DNA of 13,000 bases from JBGOUV01 sp041477815. Lineage in GTDB: Bacteria > Acidobacteriota > Terriglobia > Bryobacterales > JACQDG01. The stretch lies in NCBI GenBank assembly GCA_041477815.1, contig JBGOUV010000184.1, forward strand, positions 1-13,000, in the 5' to 3' direction. The notes beneath the pieces were generated by a model. That model did not search any database. It was not told where the DNA came from and worked only from the letters and a program-made list of their open reading frames with translations. The position numbers were made by a program, and so were the translations under genes. Below are positions 1-7,521 of the stretch, piece after piece. Positions within the stretch are counted from its first letter, which is position 1; every line of letters starts with the position of its first letter.

Positions 1-1
1 C

Positions 2-652
2 CGGGTGGTGACTTACGGCGTGGAGAACGAAGCGGAGGTGCGGGCGGTGGAGGTGGAATCGCTCGGCCCGGCGGGGACGCTGTTCCGCCTGGCCGGAGTC
101 GCCGGCGATTTCCGGACGCCGCTGGTAGGGCGTCATAATCTCTACAATACCCTGGCCGGACTGGCCACGGCCGTGGCCGTCGGGATCGAGGCCGGGTCGC
201 TTCGCGGGGCCGTGGCCGCCCTGCAGCCGGGCCGGATGCGTGGCGAGCTCCTGGAGGTGGGCGGGGCCCGCATCATCAACGACTGCTACAACTCCAACCC
301 CCGGGCGGCGGAAGCCATGCTTGAGACGCTGGCCGCTCTGCCGGCCCGGCGACGGATCGCCGTGTTGGGGGAGATGCTCGAGTTGGGGACCGGCACGGAG
401 GAGTTGCATCGCCAGGTGGGCCGCAGGTCGGCTGAACTGGGACTGAACCTGCTAGTAGGTGTGCGCGGAGCCGCCCGGTTCATGGTGGAAGCAGCCGGCC
501 CGGGCGCCGTGTTCTTCGAGGACCCCGGGGAGGCCGGGGAGTATCTTCGCGGCGTGGCTCAGGCTGAGGATGTCGTGTTGTTCAAAGGATCGCGGGGGGT
601 GAGACTGGAAAGAGCGCTGGAACGCCTCCTGGCGCTCGGCGCCAACAGCTAA
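2..652 (+). CDS. murF: UDP-MurNAc-tripeptide--D-Ala-D-Ala ligase MurF, 3' half only
   Basis: Cytoplasmic ATP-dependent Mur ligase that adds D-Ala-D-Ala to the UDP-MurNAc-tripeptide, the last cytoplasmic peptide step before MraY. Only about 217 C-terminal residues are present, against roughly 450 in the family. The frame is open to the window edge, so the GTG at 5 is probably not a true start. Visible motifs are GRHNLYNTLAG (Mur ligase central domain end), NDCYNSNP at the start of the C-terminal ligase domain, LGEMLELG, and a final FKGSRGVRLE. The N-terminal domain and ATP-binding P-loop lie outside the window. The TAA stop is one base before the mraY ATG, so the two are surely in one transcript. 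MurE and MurC share the fold, but the DxYNxNP motif and the position before mraY favour MurF. Confidence 0.95.
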   Translation, partial: RVVTYGVENEAEVRAVEVESLGPAGTLFRLAGVAGDFRTPLVGRHNLYNTLAGLATAVAVGIEAGSLRGAVAALQPGRMRGELLEVGGARIINDCYNSNPRAAEAMLETLAALPARRRIAVLGEMLELGTGTEELHRQVGRRSAELGLNLLVGVRGAARFMVEAAGPGAVFFEDPGEAGEYLRGVAQAEDVVLFKGSRGVRLERALERLLALGANS

Positions 653-653
653 T

Positions 654-1787
654 ATGCTCTATTTCCTCCTCTACGACAAGCTGTTCCCGCACTTCAGCCC
701 GTTTCGTGTCTTCGGCTACATCACCTTCCGCACCGCGTACGCCAGCCTCACCGCGCTGCTGCTCTGCCTGGTCCTGGGGCCCTGGCTGATCCGAAAACTG
801 CGGGAATTCCAGATCGGCCAGACGATCCGCGAAGACGGTCCCCGCTCGCACCAGACCAAACAGGGCACCCCCACCATGGGAGGACTCCTCATCAATATCT
901 CCATCCTGGTTCCTACGCTGCTGTGGGCCGATCTGCGCAATCCCTACATCTGGATCGCCTTGTTCTCGCTGGTGGCCTTCGGGCTGGTGGGGTTCCTCGA
1001 TGATTACCAGAAAGTCACCAAACGGCAGAACCTCGGGCTCACCGCGAGGAGAAAGATAGCGCTGCAGGTGACCATCAGCCTGGCCCTGGGAGCGGCGCTG
1101 GTGGTGATGCATTCGCGGGGGATGTACTCCACCAAGATGAACGTGCCGTTTCTGAAGTTCTTCTCTCCCGACCTGTTGATCCACCCCTGGTTGGGCAATC
1201 GTTATACCTATCCGCTGGCCTTTCTCTTCTTCTTCCTGTTTCTGATTCTGGTGCTGGTGGGGTCGTCGAACGCCGTGAACCTCACCGACGGCCTGGACGG
1301 CCTGGCCATCGGCCTCACCGTGATCGCCGCCGGAGCCCTGACGATCATCACCTACGTCGCCGGACACTTTCAGCTCGCCACGTACCTGGAGATCCAAAGG
1401 GTGCCGCGCGCCGCCGAGCTGACCATCTTCTGCGGATCGATGGTCGGGGCGAGCCTGGGATTCCTGTGGTACAACGCCCATCCGGCGGACATTTTCATGG
1501 GCGACGTAGGGTCGCTGGCGCTGGGCGGGGCCATGGGCACGGTGGCGGTATTGGTGAAGCAGGAGATCCTGCTGCTGTTCATCGGCGGCGTGTTTGTGAT
1601 CGAGGCGCTCTCGGTGATCCTGCAGGTGGGCAGTTACAAGCTGCGCGGCAAGCGGATCTTCCGCATGGCGCCGCTGCACCATCATTTTGAAGCCCTGGGA
1701 TGGGCGGAATCCAAGGTCATCGCCCGGTTCTGGATCACCGGACTGGTGATGGCGCTGTTTGCATTGACGACCTTGAAGCTGCGATGA
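654..1787 (+). CDS. mraY: Phospho-MurNAc-pentapeptide transferase MraY
   Basis: Integral membrane enzyme that transfers phospho-MurNAc-pentapeptide from UDP to undecaprenyl phosphate, making lipid I. It has 377 residues, slightly longer than the usual ~360. Family motifs are all present: LDDYQK at about 115-120 (the paired aspartates), NAVNLTDGLDGLA at 206-218, FMGDVGS at 281-287 with the catalytic-site aspartate, and PLHHHFE at 340-346. Hydrophobic segments recur along the whole chain, including a Phe-rich helix near 188-203, matching the polytopic fold. The start is one base after the murF stop; no Shine-Dalgarno is visible, so translation probably depends on coupling to murF. The stop overlaps the murD start as ATGA. 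Confidence 0.98.
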   Translation: MLYFLLYDKLFPHFSPFRVFGYITFRTAYASLTALLLCLVLGPWLIRKLREFQIGQTIREDGPRSHQTKQGTPTMGGLLINISILVPTLLWADLRNPYIWIALFSLVAFGLVGFLDDYQKVTKRQNLGLTARRKIALQVTISLALGAALVVMHSRGMYSTKMNVPFLKFFSPDLLIHPWLGNRYTYPLAFLFFFLFLILVLVGSSNAVNLTDGLDGLAIGLTVIAAGALTIITYVAGHFQLATYLEIQRVPRAAELTIFCGSMVGASLGFLWYNAHPADIFMGDVGSLALGGAMGTVAVLVKQEILLLFIGGVFVIEALSVILQVGSYKLRGKRIFRMAPLHHHFEALGWAESKVIARFWITGLVMALFALTTLKLR

Positions 1788-3142
1788 CGGGACTCGAAAA
1801 CAGGCGGGCGCTGGTGATCGGGCTGGGACGGTCCGGCGCGGGGGCGGCGAGGTTTCTGGCCGCCCGAGGCGCCGCCGTCACCGTCACCGACGCGAAACCC
1901 GCGGCGGCGGTAGGACCGATGGCCGAAACGCTCCGCGGGCTGGGGGTCGAGCTGGCGCTGGGTGGTCATCAGCCGGAGTTGTTTCTGGCGCCGGACCTGA
2001 TCGTGGTTTCGCCGGGAGTGCCCTGGGATCTCGAGCCGCTCGCCGAGGCGCGGCGGCGCGGGATCGAGGTGGTGGGCGAAGTGGAGCTGGCGTCGTGGTA
2101 CCTGCCGGGACGGATCATCGGCGTCACCGGCGCGAACGGTAAGACTACGACCACCGCCCTGATCGGACACCTCTTGCGCGAGTCGGGCGTGCCGGCGCAG
2201 GTGGGAGGAAATGTCGGGCTGCCGTATCCGCCGGCCATCGACCTGGTCGAGTCCTCTAACGCCGGCACTTGGAACGTGCTGGAGCTGTCGAGCTTTCAAT
2301 TAGAATCGATCCGCACTTTCCGCGCCCATATCGGGGTGGTGCTGAACGTCACGCCCGATCATCTCGACCGGCACGGTACTTTTGAGTCCTATGCGGCGGC
2401 CAAGGAGCGGCTGTTCCTGAACCAGCACGCGGACGACTATGCCGTGCTCAACGCCGACGATGCGATCTGCACGGGTTACGGTGAGCGCGTACGGAGCCAG
2501 ATTGTTTGGTTCAGCCGGACCCGCGAGCTGGACCACGGGGCGTCGGTGCGCGCCGGCGAAATCGTGATACGGCGCGGTGGCCAGACGGCGTCGCTGGCGG
2601 AGGTGGCCCGGATTCCCATTCGCGGCCCCCACAACCTGGAGAACACCCTGGCCGCGACCACGGCGGCCTGGCTGGCCGGAGCGCCGGCGGACGCCATCCG
2701 GCGGGCCATACCTACTTTCCAGGCTGTCGAGCACCGGCTGGAGTTTGTCCGGCAGGTGGCGGGGGTCGACTACTACAACGACTCCAAAGCCACCAATGTC
2801 GACGCCACCCTAAAGGCCCTGGAGGCGTTCGCGGGCAACCTGTGGGTGATCCTGGGCGGCAAGGACAAGGATAGCGACTACACCGTGCTGCGGGACCTGG
2901 TGCGGCAGAAGGCGCGTGCCGTGCTGCTCATCGGGGCGGCGGCGGATAAGATTGCCGGCCAGTTGGGCGGCGCGGCTCCGCTACTCGAGGCCGGTACGAT
3001 CGACCGCGCGGTCGAGCTGGCGGCCGCACGGGCGCGGCCCGGCGATACGGTACTGCTGGCGCCGGCTTGCGCCAGCTTTGATCAGTTCGAGAACTACGAG
3101 CACCGCGGGAGGGTGTTCAAAGAACTAGTGAGGGATCTATGA
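1784..3142 (+). CDS. murD: UDP-MurNAc-L-alanine--D-glutamate ligase MurD
   Basis: Cytoplasmic ligase adding D-glutamate to UDP-MurNAc-L-Ala with ATP. The frame is open from 1700, but homology begins at MTGLENRRALVIGLGRSG, so I take the ATG at 1784, which overlaps the mraY stop (ATGA). The product is 452 residues, normal for MurD. Motifs, numbered from that start: GLGRSGAG at 13-20 (N-terminal Rossmann loop), TGANGKTTT near 105-113 (ATP P-loop), LNVTPDHLDRH at 177-187 including the metal-binding His region, HRLEF at 307-311, NDSKATN at 322-328 (the signature that separates MurD from other Mur ligases), and GGKDK at 348-352. The C-terminus carries SFDQFENYEHRG, also typical. It is followed by a 51-base gap that contains a perfect hairpin. 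Confidence 0.98.
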   Translation: MTGLENRRALVIGLGRSGAGAARFLAARGAAVTVTDAKPAAAVGPMAETLRGLGVELALGGHQPELFLAPDLIVVSPGVPWDLEPLAEARRRGIEVVGEVELASWYLPGRIIGVTGANGKTTTTALIGHLLRESGVPAQVGGNVGLPYPPAIDLVESSNAGTWNVLELSSFQLESIRTFRAHIGVVLNVTPDHLDRHGTFESYAAAKERLFLNQHADDYAVLNADDAICTGYGERVRSQIVWFSRTRELDHGASVRAGEIVIRRGGQTASLAEVARIPIRGPHNLENTLAATTAAWLAGAPADAIRRAIPTFQAVEHRLEFVRQVAGVDYYNDSKATNVDATLKALEAFAGNLWVILGGKDKDSDYTVLRDLVRQKARAVLLIGAAADKIAGQLGGAAPLLEAGTIDRAVELAAARARPGDTVLLAPACASFDQFENYEHRGRVFKELVRDL

Positions 3143-3144
3143 CA

Positions 3145-3179
3145 CCGAGCCGCGACCGTTGCCAACGGTCGCGGCTCGG
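3145..3179 (+). repeat. Perfect 16-bp inverted repeat with 3-nt loop between murD and ftsW
   Basis: Left arm CCGAGCCGCGACCGTT (3145-3160), loop GCC (3161-3163) and right arm AACGGTCGCGGCTCGG (3164-3179) pair without a mismatch. It starts 2 bases after the murD stop and ends 14 bases before the ftsW ATG, filling most of the only sizeable dcw gap in the window. No T-run follows (GGCCGGACAAG), so it is not a classical intrinsic terminator. It could be a REP-like interspersed palindrome, an mRNA stability or processing element separating murD from ftsW, or a structure that limits ribosome access to ftsW. The pairing is seen directly; the role is inference. Confidence 0.9.
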
Positions 3180-3193
3180 GGCCGGACAAGACT

Positions 3194-4282
3194 ATGGCTA
3201 AACACTTACAAAACGACCACTGCCTATTCGGCGTTATCCTCGTGCTGGTGCTGTTCGGCCTGCTGATGGTGTTCAGCGCCTCGGCCGTCGTCGCCGAACG
3301 GATCCATGGGGCCTCCTACTACTTCCTGAAGCGGCAATTCCTGGCCGCGCTGATCGGGCTGGCCGGGATGCTGCTGTTCATGCAGCTCGATTACCAGCGG
3401 TTCCGGAATCCGGCTATAGTCCTCGGATTCCTGAGCGTGGTGCTGGTGGCGCTGGTGGCCGTGCTGTTCAGCGGCCAGAGGGCCAATACGAACCGGTTCT
3501 TCTCCCTCTGGGGTTTCTCTCTGCAACCCTCCGAGTTCGCCAAGCCCGCGCTGATCCTGTTCCTGGCGTGGTTCCTCGAGAAGCGCTACCGCAACGTGAT
3601 GGAGTGGCGGACGCTCGGGCCGGCGGCGTTCCTGCTGCTGCTGATCGCGGCGCTGGTGCTGGCTGGGCGCGACCTGGGTACGGCCGTGGTGCTGATCGCC
3701 ATCGCCGGCGTGATTCTGTCCGTGGCCGGTCTGAATGGACGCTATCTGGCGCTGGGCGCGGCGGCCCTCCTGCCGCTGGCCGCCATCTTCGTCCTCATCG
3801 AGCCCTACCGGCGCGAGCGGTTCCTCGTCTTCCTGGACCCCTGGAAGGATCCCCTGGGGAAGGGCTTTCAGATCATCCAGTCGATGATCGCGCTGGGGAC
3901 CGGAGGCTTTCTCGGCGCCGGGCCGATGGCCAGCAAACAGAAGCTCTACTACCTGCCGGCGCCCCATACCGACTTCATCTTCTCGGTGATTGGGGAGGAG
4001 TTCGGGCTGCTGGGTACGACGGTATTGCTGGTGCTGTTCGGGTGGATTCTGTGGCGCGGGGTGCAGGCGTCGCTGCGGGCGTCCGAGCCCTTCGGCATGT
4101 TCCTGGCCGTGGGCGTCACCGCCATGCTGGTGTGCCAGGCCTTCCTCAACATGAGCGTGGCCCTGAATCTGGCCCCCACCAAGGGGATGCCGCTGCCGCT
4201 GATCAGCTACGGCGGAAGCGCCCTGATCGCGGCCCTGTGGTCCTCGGGGATCCTGCTGAGCGTGAGCCAGCGGTCGGGATGA
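3194..4282 (+). CDS. ftsW: SEDS-family septal peptidoglycan glycosyltransferase FtsW
   Basis: Polytopic inner-membrane protein of the SEDS family that polymerises lipid II at the division septum with its class B PBP partner (FtsI). It has 362 residues and roughly ten hydrophobic segments. Family motifs: NRFFSLWGFSLQPSEFAKPA around 100-119, RERFLVFLDPWKDPLGKGFQ near 207-226, LPAPHTDFIFSVIGEE near 254-269 (Asp260 matches the conserved extracellular-loop aspartate needed for SEDS polymerase activity), and PTKGMPLPLISYGGS near 328-342. Placement between murD and murG supports FtsW rather than the paralogue RodA. The ATG at 3194 has no clear Shine-Dalgarno and lies just behind the perfect hairpin at 3145-3179, so expression may be set separately from murD. 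The stop overlaps the murG start (ATGA). Confidence 0.96.
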   Translation: MAKHLQNDHCLFGVILVLVLFGLLMVFSASAVVAERIHGASYYFLKRQFLAALIGLAGMLLFMQLDYQRFRNPAIVLGFLSVVLVALVAVLFSGQRANTNRFFSLWGFSLQPSEFAKPALILFLAWFLEKRYRNVMEWRTLGPAAFLLLLIAALVLAGRDLGTAVVLIAIAGVILSVAGLNGRYLALGAAALLPLAAIFVLIEPYRRERFLVFLDPWKDPLGKGFQIIQSMIALGTGGFLGAGPMASKQKLYYLPAPHTDFIFSVIGEEFGLLGTTVLLVLFGWILWRGVQASLRASEPFGMFLAVGVTAMLVCQAFLNMSVALNLAPTKGMPLPLISYGGSALIAALWSSGILLSVSQRSG

Positions 4283-5337
4283 AAGGAACTTTTGTGATGG
4301 CCGGCGGCGGCACGGGAGGACACGTGCTTCCAGGCTTGGCCGTGGCCCGGGAGTTGCGGGAGCGGGGCTACGAGGTAGTGTTTGTGGGTACTGGCCGGGG
4401 CCTGGAAGCGCGGCTGGTGCCGGAGGCGGGCTTCCCCCTGCTGCTGGTGCGGGTGGGAGCCCTGAAGCGGGTGTCGTGGGCCGAGCGGCTGCGGACGGCG
4501 ACGGCGCTGCCGGCCAGCTTCGTCGAGGCCGGCGCGATCCTGGACCGGACGCGCCCGCGGGCCGTGTTCAGCATGGGAGGCTACGCCTCGGGTCCGGTAA
4601 CGTTGATGGCGCTGTTGAAAGACATACCGGTGGTGGTGATGGAGCCGAACGCGATGCCGGGGTTCGCGCACCGGCTGGTGGGGCCGTTCGTGCGCCGGGC
4701 GCTGCTGGGGTTCGACGCCGGCGGCCGCTTCTTCCCGCCAGGGCGCTGGGAAGCGGTCGGGATCCCCATTCGCGAGGAGTTCTTTCAAGTGCCGCCCAAA
4801 CCCCACGCCGCTCCTTATACCGTTCTGATCACCGGGGGCAGCCAGGGCTCAAAACGTTTAAACATTGCGGGCCCGGAATGTTTTAAACTGGTAGAGCCCG
4901 GCCGGGTGGTGTTCCTGCATCAGACCGGGGAGACGGAATATGAGGAAGTTTGTTCCCGCTACCGCGAGCTCGGGGGTACGGTGGAGGTGGCGCCGTTCCT
5001 GCGAGACATGCCCGGCGCCTTCGCCCGCGCCGACGTGGTGGTCTGCCGGGCGGGCGCCTCGACGGTGGCCGAGCTGTGCGCGGCGGGGCGGGCCTCGCTG
5101 CTGGTTCCGTTCCCCTACGCCGCCGATCAGCACCAGTTGCGCAACGCCGAGGCCCTGCAAGCGGCGGGCGCGGCGCGGCTGGTTCCGGATCGGGACCTTA
5201 GCGGCGAGCGGCTCTGGGCGGAGCTGCGGGCCCTGCTCGAAGAGCCGGGACGCCTCGAAGCAATGGAGACGGCCGCGCGCCGGATGGCGCGGCCGGGTGC
5301 GGCGCGACGCGCCGCGGACGTATTGGAGCACTTCTAG
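4279..5337 (+). CDS. murG: UDP-GlcNAc--lipid I N-acetylglucosaminyltransferase MurG
   Basis: Peripheral inner-membrane GT-B glycosyltransferase that converts lipid I to lipid II. The product is 352 residues, the family norm. The start is taken as the ATG overlapping the ftsW stop, because MurG begins with a short beta strand leading into the glycine loop. A second ATG at 4297 has a better-placed AAAGGAA (4282-4288) but would remove that strand. Motifs: GGGTGGH at 9-15, GGYASGP at 100-106, MEPNAMPGFAHR near 121-132, GGSQGS at 186-191, RAGASTVAEL at 257-266 and PFPYAADQHQLRNAE near 277-291 (UDP-GlcNAc binding). An AT-rich dyad with codons unusual for this DNA lies at codons about 189-207. The frame is open far upstream, but that part is a shadow of ftsW. 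Confidence 0.97.
   Translation: MKGTFVMAGGGTGGHVLPGLAVARELRERGYEVVFVGTGRGLEARLVPEAGFPLLLVRVGALKRVSWAERLRTATALPASFVEAGAILDRTRPRAVFSMGGYASGPVTLMALLKDIPVVVMEPNAMPGFAHRLVGPFVRRALLGFDAGGRFFPPGRWEAVGIPIREEFFQVPPKPHAAPYTVLITGGSQGSKRLNIAGPECFKLVEPGRVVFLHQTGETEYEEVCSRYRELGGTVEVAPFLRDMPGAFARADVVVCRAGASTVAELCAAGRASLLVPFPYAADQHQLRNAEALQAAGAARLVPDRDLSGERLWAELRALLEEPGRLEAMETAARRMARPGAARRAADVLEHF
4845..4899 (+). repeat. AT-rich nested dyad inside murG
   Basis: An outer pair GGGCTC (4845-4850) / GAGCCC (4894-4899) encloses a second pair GTTTAAACATT (4856-4866) / AATGTTTTAAAC (4877-4888), which are complementary apart from one extra base. The centre holds the palindrome GGGCCC (4869-4874). The codons across it include TTA, ATT, TGT, TTT and AAA, which stand out in this GC-rich gene. 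The encoded segment is ordinary MurG sequence just after GGSQG. The dyad is directly visible; whether it is an RNA structure, a protein-binding site or chance is not known. Confidence 0.6.
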
Positions 5338-5340
5338 GAG
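5336..5340 (+). promoter_or_regulatory. Ribosome binding site deciding the murC GTG start
   Basis: AGGAG overlaps the murG TAG stop and lies 4 bases before the GTG at 5345. No ATG is available near the start of MurC homology, so this site supports the GTG start. Confidence 0.6.
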
Positions 5341-5344
5341 CAGC

Positions 5345-6721
5345 GTGTTCTTTAAGGCGAAGCGGGTTCACTTTATCGGCATCGGCGGGATCGGGATGAG
5401 CGGCATTGCCGAGATCCTGGTCAATCTCGGCTACCACATCAGCGGGTCCGATCTGAAGCTGTCGCCGGTGACGGAGCGGCTGGCGGCTCTGGGAGCTACG
5501 GTGTACGAGGGCCACGCCGCCCAGCAGATCGACGACTCCGACGCCGTGGTGGTCAGTTCCGCGGTCGATGAGTCGAACCCCGAGGTGCGCGAGGCGCGCC
5601 GGCGCCAGATTCCGGTGATTCCGCGCGGCGAGATGCTGGCCGAGCTGATGCGGCTGAAATACGGAGTTGCCATCGCCGGCAGCCACGGCAAGACCACCAC
5701 CACGTCCCTGACGGCGACGGTGCTCAGCCACGCGCAGCTCGATCCGACGGTGGTGGTGGGGGGCCGCGTGGCCGGGATGGGGTCGAACGCCCGGCTGGGA
5801 CAGAGCGACCTGCTGGTGGTGGAGGCTGACGAGAGCGACCGCTCCTTCCTCAAGCTGGCCCCCATCCTGGCCGTGGTGACCAACATCGACCGCGAGCATA
5901 TGGATTGCTACCGCTCACTCGAGGACGTGCAGGACGCCTTCGTGGAGTTTGTCAACAAGGTGCCGTTCTACGGGGCGGCCATCCTGTGCCTGGACGACGA
6001 AAACAACCGGGCCATCCTGCCCCGCATCCGGCGGCGAACTCTTACCTACGGGATGACCCCGGAGGCGGACCTGGCGGCCGCGGCGGTCGAGTGCGGGCAC
6101 TTCGCCAGCGCCTTCGATCTGACGTTTCGGGGGCGGAGTCTGGGACGGTTCCAGTTGCAGGCGGCCGGAATCCACAACGTCTCGAACGCCATGGCGGCGG
6201 CGCTGGTGGCGATGGAGCTGGACGTGCCCGCGGAGACGATCCGCGAGGGCCTGGCCGCCTTCAGCGGGGTCGACCGGCGGTTTCAGGTGCGGGGCCGCGA
6301 GGCGGGCATTACGGTGATCGACGACTACGGGCACCATCCCACCGAGATCCGGGCCACGCTGGCGGCGGCGCGGCGGTGCCAGTTCCGGCGGATCCATGTC
6401 TTATTCCAGCCGCACCGCTACACCCGTACCCATTACCTGATAGAGGAGTTCGCCCGGTGTTTCGCCGACGCCGACGCGGTGTACGTCTTGGACATATATG
6501 CCGCCGGAGAACAGCCCATTCCCGGCGTGCACGCCACCACGCTGGTGGAGCGGATCCGCGGAGCGAGCTACTGCCCGACGATGGAGGACGCCCTCGATGC
6601 CATCGAGGCGCAGGTGGAAGCAGGAGATGTGGTGATCACGCTGGGAGCGGGCAACGTGTGGCAGGCGGGCGACCGCCTGCTGGCGCGCCTGGCGCCGCTG
6701 GAGGCGAATGCCAGAGGCTGA
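5345..6721 (+). CDS. murC: UDP-N-acetylmuramate--L-alanine ligase MurC
   Basis: Cytoplasmic ligase that adds the first amino acid, L-Ala, to UDP-MurNAc using ATP. The frame is open from 4940, but the upstream part is a shadow of murG. Homology begins at FFKAKRVHFIGIGGIGMSG, pointing to the GTG at 5345 preceded by AGGAG. The product is 458 residues, normal for MurC. Motifs: GIGGIGMSGIA at about 12-22 (N-terminal Rossmann), GSHGKTTTT at 112-120 (P-loop), ADESD near 161-165, the GVDRRFQ segment ending at 314 that is diagnostic of MurC and Mpl, DDYGHHPTEI at 326-335, FQPHRYTR near 354-361 and GAGN at 434-437. Mpl is the main alternative, but the dcw position favours MurC. It overlaps ftsQ by 14 bases, leaving no room for murB or ddl. 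Confidence 0.97.
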   Translation: MFFKAKRVHFIGIGGIGMSGIAEILVNLGYHISGSDLKLSPVTERLAALGATVYEGHAAQQIDDSDAVVVSSAVDESNPEVREARRRQIPVIPRGEMLAELMRLKYGVAIAGSHGKTTTTSLTATVLSHAQLDPTVVVGGRVAGMGSNARLGQSDLLVVEADESDRSFLKLAPILAVVTNIDREHMDCYRSLEDVQDAFVEFVNKVPFYGAAILCLDDENNRAILPRIRRRTLTYGMTPEADLAAAAVECGHFASAFDLTFRGRSLGRFQLQAAGIHNVSNAMAAALVAMELDVPAETIREGLAAFSGVDRRFQVRGREAGITVIDDYGHHPTEIRATLAAARRCQFRRIHVLFQPHRYTRTHYLIEEFARCFADADAVYVLDIYAAGEQPIPGVHATTLVERIRGASYCPTMEDALDAIEAQVEAGDVVITLGAGNVWQAGDRLLARLAPLEANARG

Positions 6722-7520
6722 CGAGCAGGAGCCGTCGCCGTACCTGCGGCGATCGAAGCGCGTAGAGGTGCGCCGCGGCGCCCGCTGGAAGCGGGTGGCC
6801 GTCATCGGGATCTTTGTGCTGCTCGCCGCCGGCGGGGTGATGGCTACGGCCGCGTACGGGGTGAGCACCTACCTGAGCCGGTCGCCGCGCTTCGCCCTGC
6901 ACGAGAGCCTGGCCGTAGCCGGCGCCCAGAATTTTCCGGCCGACCAGGTCGCCCGGGTGTTCGCCGGCGACGCCGGCCGCAGCGTGTTCGACGTGCCCCT
7001 CGAGAAGCGCCGGGAGCAATTGATGACTCTGCCCTGGATCCAGAGCGCCTGGGTATTGCGGGCGTGGCCGAACCGGCTGCGGGTGCAGGTAAACGAGCGC
7101 CGGCCGCTGGCGTTTGTCCGCGCCGAGAACGGCGCCCTGGGCCTGATCGACGGCGACGGGGTCCTGCTGCCACTGCCCCGGCGCGGCAAGTTTCCGTTCC
7201 CGGTCCTGATCGGGGCCGGCGAGTCCCTGCCGGCGCCCGAGCGCCGCAAGCGCGTGGCCCGCATGCTGGCGGTGCTCGAAGACCTGGACCGCGACACGCC
7301 CAAGCGCGGCGGCGAAGTCAGCGAGATCGACCTGAGCGATCCGGACGACGCGGCCGTAACGGTGGCGGCGGCGGAGTCGGCGGTGCTGGTCCACCTGGGT
7401 CAGGGCCAGTACCTGGAACGTTATCGGTACTTCCTGCACAACGTCGATACCTGGCGGGAACAGTACGGCGCCGTCCACAGTGTCGACCTGCGGTACGAGA
7501 AACAGGTAATCGTGAGGTAG
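6708..7520 (+). CDS. ftsQ: Cell division protein FtsQ
   Basis: Bitopic divisome protein that links early cytoplasmic and late periplasmic division proteins through the FtsB/FtsL complex. It has 270 residues. An Arg-rich cytoplasmic tail (to about 28) is followed by one hydrophobic segment at about 29-52. A POTRA domain covers about 62-131, with LPWIQSAWVLRAWPNRLRVQV being the usual end of POTRA in FtsQ. A C-terminal beta domain follows and ends in DLRYEKQVIVR, which matches the family's closing strand. Sequence identity in this family is low; the call rests on this architecture and on the position between murC and ftsA. The ATG lies within the murC 3' end, with GGAGG at 6700-6704 only 3 bases upstream. 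It is one base from ftsA. Confidence 0.92.
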   Translation: MPEADEQEPSPYLRRSKRVEVRRGARWKRVAVIGIFVLLAAGGVMATAAYGVSTYLSRSPRFALHESLAVAGAQNFPADQVARVFAGDAGRSVFDVPLEKRREQLMTLPWIQSAWVLRAWPNRLRVQVNERRPLAFVRAENGALGLIDGDGVLLPLPRRGKFPFPVLIGAGESLPAPERRKRVARMLAVLEDLDRDTPKRGGEVSEIDLSDPDDAAVTVAAAESAVLVHLGQGQYLERYRYFLHNVDTWREQYGAVHSVDLRYEKQVIVR

Positions 7521-7521
7521 C

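Noticed and set aside
582..1685. Long minus-strand open frame across mraY (367 codons)
   Set aside because: It is antisense to a clear mraY, its product is rich in Gln, His and Arg as expected for a GC-rich shadow frame, and it has no recognisable motif.
3143..3193. Intrinsic terminator after murD
   Set aside because: The stem is strong, but it is not followed by a T-run on the plus strand, and ftsW continues the operon 14 bases later.
4940..5344. Upstream extension of the murC frame
   Set aside because: It lies entirely within murG in another frame and has Arg/Pro-rich nonsense composition; MurC homology starts at the GTG at 5345.
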